Positions 18,232 through 26,489 of a DNA stretch of 27,934 nt are shown one piece after another (within the stretch, counting starts at the first letter, position 1; the number at the start of each line of letters is the position of its first letter). The position numbers and the translations under genes are program-made. The notes under the pieces are model-generated. The model was not told the DNA's origin, searched no databases, and was given only the letters and a program-made list of their open reading frames with translations. This DNA is from Gallionellales bacterium GWA2_60_18 (GTDB taxonomy: Bacteria > Pseudomonadota > Gammaproteobacteria > Burkholderiales > Gallionellaceae). Location: assembly GCA_001801105.1 (NCBI GenBank), contig MGWS01000028.1, positions 32,482-60,415 of the forward strand, read 5' to 3'.

Positions 18232-18612
18232 TCATGCCGCCTGCACGGCGATGCTGTCGCGTTGCGCGACGATGCGGTTGTGCTCGTCCACATAGACGAG
18301 TTGCGGGTGGAATTTCTGCAATTCCAGTTCGGAATACATCGCATAAGTCGCGATGATCAGGATATCGCCCGGGTCGGCCTTGTGCGCCGCCGCGCCGTTC
18401 ACCGAAATCACGCCGGAGCCGCGTTGTGCCCGGATCGCATAGGTGGTGAAACGCTCACCGTTGGTGACATTGTAGATGTCGATCTGCTGGTATTCGCGGA
18501 TGTCGGCAGCATCCAGCAAATCATCGTCGATCGCGCAGGAGCCTTCGTAATGCAGCTCGGAGTGCGTGACGCGCACCCGGTGCAACTTGGCTTTAAGCAT
18601 GATTTTCTGCAT
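18232..18612 (-). CDS. panD: Aspartate 1-decarboxylase precursor
   Basis: A 126-residue pyruvoyl enzyme that makes beta-alanine from aspartate for pantothenate. The self-cleavage site G24-S25 is intact in [10 protein letters not shown]25 becomes the pyruvoyl group. Other marks are [11 protein letters not shown] and [15 protein letters not shown]. The ATG at 18612 ([10 protein letters not shown]) matches the E. coli PanD N-terminus, with AGGGAATG upstream. It lies 40 bases after panC and may have its own promoter. Confidence 0.97.
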   Translation of the reverse strand: MQKIMLKAKLHRVRVTHSELHYEGSCAIDDDLLDAADIREYQQIDIYNVTNGERFTTYAIRAQRGSGVISVNGAAAHKADPGDILIIATYAMYSELELQKFHPQLVYVDEHNRIVAQRDSIAVQAA

Positions 18613-18640
18613 GGGTCATTCCCTTTTTAATGGGGCGCGG

Positions 18641-18668
18641 ATTATATAGCACTCACGATTCAAGGCAA
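18641..18668 (-). promoter_or_regulatory. Possible panD promoter at the end of panC
   Basis: On the minus strand TTGCCT (18668-18663), a 16-bp spacer and a perfect TATAAT (18646-18641) lie 28 bases before the panD ATG, with the -35 inside the last codons of panC. This would give panD expression independent of panBC. Confidence 0.5.
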
Positions 18669-19486
18669 ACTTCGACATTATCCAGTAAGCGGGTATTGCC
18701 CAGTCTGGCCGCCGCCAGGATGACCAATTCGCGTTGGTCGCCGCAGGCGGCAAGCAGATCGGACTGGTTGCGCACCGCCACATAATCCACCGACCAGCCC
18801 CTTGCCGTGAACCGTTCGACCTCACCCCGGCGCAAGCGTTCAAAATCGCGCTCACCTTGCAGGATGGCTGATTTCATCGCTTGCAGGGCCTGATACAGGA
18901 AAACCGCCCCGGCGCGCTCGATCTCGTTCAGATACTGGTTGCGCGAACTCAGCGCGAGGCCGTCCGCCGCGCGCACGGTCTCACCGCCGACAATGGCGAC
19001 CGGCAGGTTCAGTTGCGCGACCATGCGGCGGATGATGTGCAATTGCTGGTAATCCTTCTTGCCGAACAGCGCGACTTGCGGCTGCACGATGTTGAGCAGC
19101 TTCAGCACGACCGTCGCCATGCCGCGAAAATGGCCGGGGCGCGCCGCGCCGCACAGATCGTCGGCGATCGGCGGCGGCTCGACGAACACGGTCTGCTGCG
19201 CGGGATACATCTCATTCACCGATGGCGCGAACACCACGTCCGCCAGCCCTTGCAGCTTGGCGCAGTCCGCCTCCAGCGTGCGCGGGTAGCGGTCGAAATC
19301 CTCGCTCGGTCCGAATTGCAGCGGATTGACGAAGATGCTGACCACCACACAGCCACCATGTTCGCGCGCCAGCCTTACCAGTTCGAGATGTCCTTCATGC
19401 AGGTTGCCCATGGTCGGGACGAAGGCGACGGCAGGCTCGCCGGCCAGCCGCGCACGCAACTCGCCAACGGTTGAAACGAGTTGCAT
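18653..19486 (-). CDS. panC: Pantothenate synthetase
   Basis: A 277-residue ligase that joins pantoate and beta-alanine using ATP. Family marks are FVPTMGNLHEGHLELVR (with the HIGH-like HEGH), SIFVNPLQFGPSEDFDRYPR, the ATP-site FGKKDYQQL and LALSSRNQYL. The ATG at 19486 overlaps the panB stop by one base (TGATG), so panB and panC are translationally coupled. Confidence 0.98.
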   Translation of the reverse strand: MQLVSTVGELRARLAGEPAVAFVPTMGNLHEGHLELVRLAREHGGCVVVSIFVNPLQFGPSEDFDRYPRTLEADCAKLQGLADVVFAPSVNEMYPAQQTVFVEPPPIADDLCGAARPGHFRGMATVVLKLLNIVQPQVALFGKKDYQQLHIIRRMVAQLNLPVAIVGGETVRAADGLALSSRNQYLNEIERAGAVFLYQALQAMKSAILQGERDFERLRRGEVERFTARGWSVDYVAVRNQSDLLAACGDQRELVILAAARLGNTRLLDNVEVCLES

Positions 19487-20277
19487 CAGAACGAATGCTC
19501 CGCCGCCGGGAAACTGCCAGCCTTGACCTCGGCCACATAACGCGCCACGGCTTCGGCGATGGAAGCCGCGCCCTGCATGTAGTTCTTCACGAAACGCGGT
19601 TTTTTGCCCGGATAGATATCCAGCATGTCATACAGCACCAGCACCTGGCCGGAACAGACCGCGCCCGCGCCGATGCCGATGGTGGGGATTTTCAGCCGCG
19701 CGGTGATCTCTGCGGCCAGCGCCGCCGGCACCGCTTCCAGCACCAGCAGGCCGGCGCCGGCCTGTTCGAGCGCCACGGCATCTTCCAGCAACTGCCGCGC
19801 GGCGGCGGCTTCGCGCCCCTGCACGCGGTAGCCGCCCATCTGGTGCACCGATTGCGGCGTCAACCCGATGTGCCCGCATACCGGGATGCCGCGTCCGGTG
19901 AGGAAACTCACGGTCTCGGCCAGCGCCGCCCCGCCCTCCAGCTTGACCATCTGCGCTCCGGCCGCCATCAGCCGCGCCGCATTGGCAAAGGTCTCGCGCG
20001 GACTGACCTGGGAGGTGCCGAACGGCATGTCGGCCACGATGAATGTCTGGCTGGAGCCGCTCGCCACACAGGCGGTGTGGTAGGCCATGTCGTTCAGGGT
20101 CACCGGCAAGGTCGTCTCGCGCCCCTGCAACACCATGCCGAGCGAATCGCCGACCAGCAGCACATCCACGCCCTGCGCCTCGAGCAGTGCGGCGAAGCTG
20201 GCGTCATAACAGGTCAGCACGGCGATCTTCTCGCCCTTGCCGCGCATCGTTTGCAATCCGCTCAATGTGGTCCGCAT
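19486..20277 (-). CDS. panB: 3-methyl-2-oxobutanoate hydroxymethyltransferase
   Basis: A 263-residue enzyme that makes ketopantoate from ketoisovalerate and methylenetetrahydrofolate, the first step to pantothenate. It shows [57 protein letters not shown] and PTIGIGAG. The start is the ATG at 20277 (MRTTLSG) with a G-rich Shine-Dalgarno sequence; the frame stays open upstream but without similarity. The folate it needs links it to folK in the same cluster. Confidence 0.98.
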   Translation of the reverse strand: MRTTLSGLQTMRGKGEKIAVLTCYDASFAALLEAQGVDVLLVGDSLGMVLQGRETTLPVTLNDMAYHTACVASGSSQTFIVADMPFGTSQVSPRETFANAARLMAAGAQMVKLEGGAALAETVSFLTGRGIPVCGHIGLTPQSVHQMGGYRVQGREAAAARQLLEDAVALEQAGAGLLVLEAVPAALAAEITARLKIPTIGIGAGAVCSGQVLVLYDMLDIYPGKKPRFVKNYMQGAASIAEAVARYVAEVKAGSFPAAEHSF

Positions 20278-20299
20278 CAGAGCCCCCCAAAAACAATCT

Positions 20300-20944
20300 T
20301 CATTCCCGCCCCATGCTGAAAAACTCGCGCTGCCCGCGCATCTCGCCGATGCGCCGCAACAACAGGGTAAAGTCATCGTCGTCATCGACGAAATTAAGGT
20401 GATCGCTGTTCACCATCAGCACGGGTGCCGCATCGTAATGATAAAAGAAGTCGCTGTAGCTTTGTGCCAGGCGCAGCAGATACTCGTCTGCGATCTCCTG
20501 TTCATAAGGCTTGGCGCGGCGGCGCACCCTCTCCACCAGCGTCTGCGGCGCGGCCTGCAAGTAGATCACCAGATCCGGCTCCGGCGCCTGCAATTGCAGG
20601 CTGCGGTATATCTGTTGGTACAGCGCGAATTCCTCGTCGTTCAGGTTGAGCCGGGCGAACAGCGTATCCTTGTCGAACAGATAGTCCGCCACGGTGCTGG
20701 TGCGGAACATATCCATCTGCGCCAGTTCGCGCACCTCATCGCCGCGCTGGAACAGGAAGAACAGTTGCGTCGCCAGCGCATAACGCGCCGGATCGCGATA
20801 GAACTTCTCCAGGAACGGGTTCTCGTCCGGCTTTTCCAGCAGCTCTGCCGCGCCGAAATGCTGCGCGAGGCGGCGCGCCAGACTGGTCTTGCCCGCGCCG
20901 ATCGGCCCTTCCACCACCACGTAGCGATACCGGTCAGGCAGCAT
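20300..20944 (-). CDS. Deoxynucleoside kinase family protein
   Basis: A 214-residue kinase of the deoxyadenosine/deoxyguanosine/deoxycytidine kinase family, for deoxynucleoside salvage. The P-loop [10 protein letters not shown] is at 12-21, followed by [18 protein letters not shown], the central [16 protein letters not shown], and a LID-like arginine cluster [13 protein letters not shown]. The ATG at 20944 ([13 protein letters not shown]) is chosen because the core begins at once; an ATG at 20971 is possible. The gene overlaps the end of folK by 11 bases, an arrangement (pcnB-folK-kinase-panB) familiar in betaproteobacteria. The exact base specificity cannot be read from the sequence. Confidence 0.88.
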   Translation of the reverse strand: MLPDRYRYVVVEGPIGAGKTSLARRLAQHFGAAELLEKPDENPFLEKFYRDPARYALATQLFFLFQRGDEVRELAQMDMFRTSTVADYLFDKDTLFARLNLNDEEFALYQQIYRSLQLQAPEPDLVIYLQAAPQTLVERVRRRAKPYEQEIADEYLLRLAQSYSDFFYHYDAAPVLMVNSDHLNFVDDDDDFTLLLRRIGEMRGQREFFSMGRE

Positions 20945-21428
20945 CGGCAATTTTCTCCAGCGTCTGGTCATGGCACTCGCGCAAGGCCTGCTCCGCGCTG
21001 CCGATGCCGGGGATCGCGCAATCCGGCGCGATCTCCAGCAAGGGTTGCAGCACGAAGGCGCGCAACTGCATCTGCGGATGCGGGATGGTCAGGCCATGCT
21101 CATGCAGACGCAGATCGTCATACAGCAGCACGTCCAGATCGAGCGTACGCGGTGCGTTGCGGAAGGTGCGCTCGCGGCCATGCCGGTGCTCGACCAGCAA
21201 CAGTACCTGCAGCAAGGCTTGCGGCGTCAGGGCCGTCTCCAGTTTTGCCACCGCATTGACGAAATCCGGCTGCTCCGCAAAACCCAGCGGTGCGCTGCGG
21301 TACAGCGAAGACCTAGCAAGCAGCCGCGTATCCGGCAAGCCGTCGAGTTCGGTAAAGGCCCGCTGCAACTGCCTGTGCGGTTCGTCCATATTGCTGCCCA
21401 GGCCGACAAAGGCAATGTGCCGCGTCAC
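20934..21428 (-). CDS. folK: 6-hydroxymethyl-dihydropterin pyrophosphokinase
   Basis: A 164-residue enzyme of folate synthesis that transfers pyrophosphate from ATP to hydroxymethyl-dihydropterin. It shows VGLGSNMDEPHRQLQRA, YRSAPLGFAEQPDFVNAV, the signature RNAPRTLDLDVLLYDD with the Mg-binding aspartates, and IPHPQMQLRAFVLQPLLEI. No ATG fits; the start is taken as GTG at 21428 (VTRHIAF), which overlaps the pcnB stop as GTGA. It may act in the same pathway as folE2 at 24180-24983. Confidence 0.95.
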   Translation of the reverse strand: MTRHIAFVGLGSNMDEPHRQLQRAFTELDGLPDTRLLARSSLYRSAPLGFAEQPDFVNAVAKLETALTPQALLQVLLLVEHRHGRERTFRNAPRTLDLDVLLYDDLRLHEHGLTIPHPQMQLRAFVLQPLLEIAPDCAIPGIGSAEQALRECHDQTLEKIADAA

Positions 21429-22804
21429 GCGGGCGACCCGCTCGCCGGCGGCTGCTCCACCGCTCCACCATCCGCATCGCCCGCTGCGGTTTTCCTGCGC
21501 GGTTTGCGGCGCCGGCGTTTCTTGTCCCCCGCTCCCTCCGGCTGCAACATCTCGGCGCGGCGCTCGGCGCCGGCATCCTGGAACTCGTCCCACCACAGCC
21601 CGAGCTGCTCATCCACCTCGCCGCTGGCGCAGCGCAGCAACAGGAAGTCGAACGCGGCACGGAAGCGCGCCTGCTCCAGCAAGCGGAACGGGCGCTGCCC
21701 GGCGCGCTGCTCGAAACGTTGCTGCAACAGCCATATCTCCTTCATCACCGCATCATGGCGGTGCGGGATGGCAAGCTGAGCCTTCTGTTTGTGCAGCACC
21801 TCGTCCATCGCCTCGTGCATCGCGCCTACCGGGCGCTCGCCCTGCTGCACGCGCAGATTCCACGCCGCCAGCACCTCGTGCCACAACAGCGCGGCGAACA
21901 GGAACGCGGGCGAGACCGGCTTTTCCTGGGCCAATCGTTCATCGGTGTTGCGCAACGCCAGCATCACGAACTTCTCGCCCATCGGCTGTTCCAGGATCAC
22001 GTCCAGCAGCGGCAACAAGCCGTGATGCAAGTTCATCCTGCGCAACTGCTGGATGCACTCGACCGAGTGGCCGGACAACAACATCTTCAACACCTCATCG
22101 AGCAGGCGCGCCTGCGGCACGTTGTCGAGCAGGCTCTTCAACTTGCCGATCGGCGCGGCGGTCGCCGCATCGAGTTTCATGTCGAGCTTGGCGGACAAGC
22201 GCACCGCGCGCAACATGCGCACCGGGTCTTCGCGGTAGCGCACCGCCGGGTCGCCGATCATGCGCAGCAGGCGCGCGCGGGTGTCGGCGTAACCGTGGTG
22301 GTAGTCGTGTATCTCCTGGGTGGCCGGGTCGTAGAACAGCGCGTTGGCGGTAAAGTCGCGCCGCGCCGCATCCTGTTCCATGTCGCCGAACTGGTTGTCG
22401 CGCAACAAACGGCCATGTTCGTCGGTCTCGGCATCTTCGGCCTCGATCATGCTGCGGAAGGTCGAGACCTCGACCACTTCCTCGCCGAACATCACATGCA
22501 CCAGGCGGAAGCGCCGCCCGATGATGCGTGAGCGGCGGAACACGCGGCGTACCTCCTCCGGCGTGGCGTCGGTCGCCACATCGAAATCCTTGGGCCGGCG
22601 CTCCAGCAGCAGGTCGCGCACCGCGCCGCCCACCACGTAAGCCTGATAGCCTGCCGCCTGCAAGCCGTCGGTGACCCTCTGCGCGCCGTAACTGACCTGT
22701 TCGCGCGCCACGCCATGCAACCCGAACGGGATCACCTGCGCATTGCCCACCGATCTGGTTCTGGCCGGTTTGCGAAATACGCGCTTGAATAATTTTTTGA
22801 TCAT
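21425..22804 (-). CDS. pcnB: Poly(A) polymerase I
   Basis: A 459-residue nucleotidyltransferase that adds 3' poly(A) tails to RNA and so promotes decay. The head domain has AYVVGGAVRDLLL (55-67) and the metal-binding D73/D75 in KDFDVATDATPEE; ARRDFTANALFYD and GDPAVRYREDPVRMLRAVRL follow. The basic C-terminal tail (KKRRRRKPRRK) is typical of PAP I and favours it over tRNA nucleotidyltransferase. The ATG at 22804 has only a weak AAGAA upstream, and a TATAAT box lies about 50 bases before it. Confidence 0.95.
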   Translation of the reverse strand: MIKKLFKRVFRKPARTRSVGNAQVIPFGLHGVAREQVSYGAQRVTDGLQAAGYQAYVVGGAVRDLLLERRPKDFDVATDATPEEVRRVFRRSRIIGRRFRLVHVMFGEEVVEVSTFRSMIEAEDAETDEHGRLLRDNQFGDMEQDAARRDFTANALFYDPATQEIHDYHHGYADTRARLLRMIGDPAVRYREDPVRMLRAVRLSAKLDMKLDAATAAPIGKLKSLLDNVPQARLLDEVLKMLLSGHSVECIQQLRRMNLHHGLLPLLDVILEQPMGEKFVMLALRNTDERLAQEKPVSPAFLFAALLWHEVLAAWNLRVQQGERPVGAMHEAMDEVLHKQKAQLAIPHRHDAVMKEIWLLQQRFEQRAGQRPFRLLEQARFRAAFDFLLLRCASGEVDEQLGLWWDEFQDAGAERRAEMLQPEGAGDKKRRRRKPRRKTAAGDADGGAVEQPPASGSPA

Positions 22805-22854
22805 GCAGTTCTTATGGAATCGGGACGCGACCCGGGTCGCGCAAAAGAGCGCGG

Positions 22855-22885
22855 ATTATACACCGCAGTGTTTTTGCGACGGCAA
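22855..22885 (-). promoter_or_regulatory. Possible pcnB promoter
   Basis: A perfect -10 TATAAT lies at 22860-22855 on the minus strand. The best -35 candidate is TTGCCG (22885-22880) with a long 19-bp spacer, overlapping the tail of the preceding terminator. Confidence 0.45.
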
Positions 22886-22909
22886 AGAAAAACGCGCCTC
22901 GCGGCGCGT
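22884..22909 (-). terminator. Rho-independent terminator after the PsiF-type gene
   Basis: On the minus strand a perfect stem ACGCGCC/GGCGCGT with a GCGA tetraloop (22909-22892) is followed by TTTTCTTT. It begins 21 bases after the stop of the gene at 22931. Confidence 0.85.
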
Positions 22910-22930
22910 CTCTCTGCGGGCGGGAGCGGC

Positions 22931-23293
22931 CTATTTCTTCAGGCATTCGCTCATGAACATCTTGCGTGCGTCGCCCATCAATGCCTTGCCCTTGGCCTCG
23001 GCATTGCACGCCTTCATCCTGTCCTGCTGGGTTGTCGCGGGCATGGCCGGCGTGGCGGGTGTCGCCGGCGCGACCGGTTTCGCCGCCGGAGCCATCATCG
23101 CCGCAGCATGCTTCAACTCGTAGTCCTTGGACAGGCACTTCTTCATGAACGCCTTGCGCTCGTCGCCTTTTACGCCCATTTGCCTCGCTTCCTCATTGCA
23201 ACCCTTCATCTTGTCCTGTTGCGGGCTTGCGAATGCCGGCGCAGAAACAGCAAAGACAAAACCCGTACAGGCCAGTGCGATCAGTTTCTTCAT
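22931..23293 (-). CDS. PsiF-type periplasmic protein with two repeats
   Basis: A 120-residue secreted protein of unknown function. A signal peptide covers residues 1-22 (MKKLIALAC through SAPAFA, cleaved before SP). Two PsiF repeats follow: QQDKMKGCNEEARQMGVKG with KAFMKKCLSK, and QQDRMKACNAEAKGKALMG with KMFMSECLKK. Each repeat has two Cys, suggesting a disulfide in each. An Ala/Pro/Met-rich linker separates them. E. coli psiF is phosphate-starvation-inducible, but no pho box was recognised here. GGAGA is 6 bases before the ATG at 23293. The gap upstream (23294-23417) shows no confident promoter. Confidence 0.88.
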   Translation of the reverse strand: MKKLIALACTGFVFAVSAPAFASPQQDKMKGCNEEARQMGVKGDERKAFMKKCLSKDYELKHAAAMMAPAAKPVAPATPATPAMPATTQQDRMKACNAEAKGKALMGDARKMFMSECLKK

Positions 23294-23417
23294 GGAAATC
23301 TCCTTGAATTCAGGTTAAGTGACGACGGGGCAACGCAATGAACGAGTCATCCCCGGAACGCACCTTATTCCATATATAAGACAGGGACAATATGCCGGAT
23401 TGCCTAGATAATTCGGC

Positions 23418-24128
23418 CTAGCGGCCTGCCAACCCGGTTATCCATCTGCCATAGAGTTGCGCCGCGACCTGATGCAGGCGCGGCAGTTCGGCCTCCATTT
23501 GCCGCAGGATTTCGCTTGCCGACTGCACCGCCGGACTATCCTGTGCGGCAAGCATTTCGTCCGCGCCGATCTCACACCACTCGCGGATCATTTGTTCGGT
23601 CATCTCGACATGGCATTGCAGCGCGAGGTGCTTGCCCCTGGCCCAGCCTTGGTTGACGCAATGCGCGCTGGACAGTAGGCGCTCTGCGTCCTGCGGCAGG
23701 CTGAAGGTCTCGCCGTGCCAGTGGAAGGCGTCGAAGCGCCGTATCTCGCCGAACCACGCACGCGCAGTGTCGTTGTCGGCCACCACCACTTCGCCCCAGC
23801 CGATCTCCTTGACCGGATTGCGCGACACCCTGCCGCCCAGCGCCTTGCTCATCAACTGGCCGCCGAGACAATGCCCCAGCACCGGAATGTCGCGCGCCAC
23901 CGCCGCACGGATCAGCGCCTCGACCTGCGCGATCCACGGCAGATCGTCGTTGACGCTCATCGGCCCGCCCATGAACACCAGGCCGGAAAATCCCTCTGCG
24001 GAATCTGGTACGGCCTCGCCCGCATCGATGGCGATCAGCTGCTGCGGAATGCGGTGCGCGTCGAGGAACCCGGCGAGATAGCCGGGGCCTTCGCTGGGGT
24101 AATGACGGAAGATGGCGACGGGTTTCAT
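23418..24128 (-). CDS. Class I glutamine amidotransferase, GMP-synthase-like
   Basis: A 236-residue stand-alone GATase1 domain. The nucleophile elbow is C87 in VLGHCLGGQLMSKALGG, and the triad is completed by H173 and E175 (QCHVEM). The oxyanion region shows as VFMGGPMSVND. These proteins hydrolyse glutamine or gamma-glutamyl compounds; the true substrate of this subgroup is not settled and no synthetase partner domain is present. The ATG at 24128 has no clear Shine-Dalgarno sequence. It lies 51 bases after folE2 with a weak CCGG hairpin and TTTTCC between them. Confidence 0.9.
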   Translation of the reverse strand: MKPVAIFRHYPSEGPGYLAGFLDAHRIPQQLIAIDAGEAVPDSAEGFSGLVFMGGPMSVNDDLPWIAQVEALIRAAVARDIPVLGHCLGGQLMSKALGGRVSRNPVKEIGWGEVVVADNDTARAWFGEIRRFDAFHWHGETFSLPQDAERLLSSAHCVNQGWARGKHLALQCHVEMTEQMIREWCEIGADEMLAAQDSPAVQSASEILRQMEAELPRLHQVAAQLYGRWITGLAGR

Positions 24129-24179
24129 GGATTATGGGAGCAAGGCAGAAAATCGGAAAACCGGAATGACCCCGGCCCT

Positions 24180-24983
24180 TCAGCCCAGGGTCTTGTCCCG
24201 TTCGATCAGCGCATAGGCCGAGTGGTTGTGAATCGACTCGAAGTTCTCCGATTCGACGATATAGGCGTCGATGCGCGGGTCGGCGTTCAGCACGGCAGCG
24301 ACATCGCGCACCATGTCCTCGACGAACTTGGGATTGTCATAGGCGCGCTCGGTGACGTATTTCTCGTCGGGGCGCTTCAACAGGCCGAACAGTTCGCAGG
24401 AAGCCTGCTCCTCCGCGATGCGGATCACGTCCTCGACCCAGATGAAATCGTTGGTGCGCAGGGTGAGCGTGACATGGGAACGCTGATTGTGTGCGCCGCG
24501 CTCGGAGATCTTCTTGGAGCACGGGCACAGGCTGGTGACCGGCACCACCACCTTCACGATGAAACGCGGCGTACCGCCGCTGCACTCGCCGATGAAGGTC
24601 ACATCGTAGTCCAGCAGGCTCTGCACGCCGGATACCGGCGCAGCCTTGTTCACGAAGTAGGGAAAGTTCATCTCGATATAGCCGGACTGCGCCTCGAGGC
24701 GCGCCACCATCTCGCGCAGGATGCTGCCGAACGACTCCACCGATATCTCGCGCTCGTGCTCGTTGAGTATCTCGACGAAACGCGACATGTGCGTGCCCTT
24801 GAAGTTGTGCGGCAGATGCACATACATATTGAAGGTGGCGATGGTGTGCTGCACGCCGACGCTCTTGTCCTTCACCTTGACCGGGTGACGGATGCCCTTG
24901 ATGCCGACCTTGTCGATCGCCAGATGGCGCGTATCGGCGGAACTTTGTACATCGGCAATGGGACGTTTTGCGGCAGTGCTCAT
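24180..24983 (-). CDS. folE2: GTP cyclohydrolase FolE2
   Basis: A 267-residue enzyme that converts GTP to dihydroneopterin triphosphate, the entry to folate synthesis. It belongs to the FolE2 (COG1469) type, not FolE. Marks are [45 protein letters not shown] with C153 and C155, GAHNQRSHV and [13 protein letters not shown] near the end. FolE2 can work with metals other than zinc, so some bacteria use it under zinc limitation; no Zur-box was recognised. The ATG at 24983 (MSTAAKR) is preferred, with AAGAGATG upstream, over an ATG at 25013 that would overlap the -10 box. Confidence 0.96.
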   Translation of the reverse strand: MSTAAKRPIADVQSSADTRHLAIDKVGIKGIRHPVKVKDKSVGVQHTIATFNMYVHLPHNFKGTHMSRFVEILNEHEREISVESFGSILREMVARLEAQSGYIEMNFPYFVNKAAPVSGVQSLLDYDVTFIGECSGGTPRFIVKVVVPVTSLCPCSKKISERGAHNQRSHVTLTLRTNDFIWVEDVIRIAEEQASCELFGLLKRPDEKYVTERAYDNPKFVEDMVRDVAAVLNADPRIDAYIVESENFESIHNHSAYALIERDKTLG

Positions 24984-25012
24984 GACGGCATCTCTTGGAT
25001 AACTCAGCGGCA

Positions 25013-25018
25013 ATTATA
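25013..25018 (-). promoter_or_regulatory. Candidate -10 box for folE2
   Basis: A perfect TATAAT on the minus strand lies 29 bases before the folE2 ATG at 24983, in the gap after the cysteine desulfurase gene. No good -35 hexamer was found at normal spacing. Confidence 0.4.
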
Positions 25019-25064
25019 ACCTTAGAAGCAATACCGCCCATACTTCCTTGGCACATGGCTTCGA

Positions 25065-26213
25065 CTAACGCCGCCCGGCGCGCAACCCGGTTACAGCTTC
25101 GGATAATGCCGCCGCTCCGGCTTCGATTTCCTCTTGTGTTGACATCCACCCCACCGAGAGCCTGACTGCACCGCGCGCCCGCTCCGCATCGCACCCCATC
25201 GCCGCCAGCACGCCACTAACCGCATCCGCATCCGAATGGCACGCCGAACCGACCGATGCGGCAACCCGCCCGGCGACGCGGGACAGCAATTCGTGCCCTG
25301 CGACGCCCGGAAAGGAAACATGCAAGGTGTTGGGCAATCGCTCGACCGGATGGCCGTTGAGCACGAGACCGGGGACAGCCGCCGCCAGCCGCTCGTGCAG
25401 CGCATCCCGCAGTGTCCGCAATTTCTCCGTCGCCGCCGGAAGATGTTCACGCGCAAGTCTTGCTGCCGCGCCCAGGCCAACCACCAGCGGAACGTTCTCA
25501 GTACCCGGCCGCAGGCCATGCTCCTGTCCGGCACCATACAGGATCGGCCCGATCGGCGTTCCCGGCCTGACATACAACGCGCCCACCCCTTTCGTGGCAT
25601 AGAACTTGTGGCCCGCCAGAGTCAGCAGATCGACCCCCAGCGCATCGACATCGATTTCAACCTTGCCGACCGACTGCGCGGCATCGGTGTGGAGCAATAC
25701 GCCCATCGGCTTGATGAGGCGCGCGATCTCGGCGATCGGCTGTATCGTTCCGACTTCGTTATTGGCGTGCATGATCGACACCAGCGCCGTATCGGGCCGC
25801 ACAGCTGCGGCCACGACATGCGGATCGACGCGGCCGTAACCATCCACCGGCACCACACTCAAATCCCAGCCCATCTCGCGCAGATGCTGCGCCGGCTGCA
25901 TCACCGCCGGATGTTCGACCGCGCTGACGACAAGGTGCCGCCGGGTTTGCCCCGATGCGCCGGCGACGCCGAGAAGCGCAAGATTGTTGGCCTCGGTCGC
26001 GCTTCCGGTGAAAACGATCTCATCCTCCTGCGCATGGATAAGCGCGGCCACCGACGCTCGCGCTTCGGCAACGGCTTGCCGGGCAGCCAACCCATACGCA
26101 TGCGACGACGAGGGGTTGCCGAAGTGCTCCACCAGATAGGGCAGCATCGCCTCCACCACTTCGGGCGCAACCGGCGTGGTCGCGTTGTAATCGAGATAGA
26201 TCGGCGGCGTCAT
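25065..26213 (-). CDS. Cysteine desulfurase, selenocysteine-lyase-like
   Basis: A 382-residue PLP enzyme of the NifS/IscS class that takes sulfur (or selenium) from cysteine (selenocysteine) as a persulfide. PLP is bound by K203 in LTLAGHKFYATKGVGALY; HTDAAQSVGK and LRPGTENVP are also present. The active Cys is C325 in ASVGSACHSDAD, with a short loop that resembles eukaryotic selenocysteine lyase (VGAACHSD) more than IscS (SSGSACTS). It begins 2 bases after the SHOCT gene stop, so it is likely co-transcribed with it. No iscU, iscA or other Fe-S assembly gene is adjacent, which argues against a housekeeping IscS. Whether it prefers Sec or Cys cannot be decided here. Confidence 0.92.
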   Translation of the reverse strand: MTPPIYLDYNATTPVAPEVVEAMLPYLVEHFGNPSSSHAYGLAARQAVAEARASVAALIHAQEDEIVFTGSATEANNLALLGVAGASGQTRRHLVVSAVEHPAVMQPAQHLREMGWDLSVVPVDGYGRVDPHVVAAAVRPDTALVSIMHANNEVGTIQPIAEIARLIKPMGVLLHTDAAQSVGKVEIDVDALGVDLLTLAGHKFYATKGVGALYVRPGTPIGPILYGAGQEHGLRPGTENVPLVVGLGAAARLAREHLPAATEKLRTLRDALHERLAAAVPGLVLNGHPVERLPNTLHVSFPGVAGHELLSRVAGRVAASVGSACHSDADAVSGVLAAMGCDAERARGAVRLSVGWMSTQEEIEAGAAALSEAVTGLRAGRR

Positions 26214-26215
26214 GC

Positions 26216-26458
26216 TTACGTTTCCAGGTCGCGCTTTTTCTGCTCGTACTCATCGTGGTCGATTTCGCCGCGTGCATAGCGCTCCTGCACGATCTCCAGT
26301 GGCGTCCTGTCGCGCGAGCCGCGCCCTGACGGCGACTGCGCCAGCAGCCACCGGATCAGCGCCGCGATGCCAAGAATGACCAGCGCCCAAAACAGCAACA
26401 TGAACACAAAACCCAAGCCCATTCCCCATCCACCAAAATTACCCCAGTCGTTCATCAT
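26216..26458 (-). CDS. Small membrane protein with SHOCT domain
   Basis: An 80-residue protein with a Gly/Trp-rich N-terminus (NDWGNFGGWGMG), one strong membrane segment (GLGFVFMLLFWALVILGIAAL) and a C-terminal SHOCT motif (TPLEIVQERYARGEIDHDEY). SHOCT segments are short oligomerisation modules at protein ends. The start is the ATG at 26458 because AGGAGG is 8 bases upstream; the frame is open further upstream but overlaps the barrel gene. Role unknown; such proteins are often found near transport and metal-related genes. Confidence 0.87.
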   Translation of the reverse strand: MMNDWGNFGGWGMGLGFVFMLLFWALVILGIAALIRWLLAQSPSGRGSRDRTPLEIVQERYARGEIDHDEYEQKKRDLET

Positions 26459-26489
26459 GTCATGCACCTCCTGCGTTTCATGCTCCAAG

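Noticed and set aside
23294..23417. TTGTCC and TATATA sequences as a promoter for the PsiF-type gene
   Set aside because: The hexamers do not fall at a normal spacing from each other; no confident pair was found.
24129..24179. Hairpin after folE2 as a terminator
   Set aside because: Only CCGG pairs with CCGG around a 7-base loop before TTTTCC; too weak to call.
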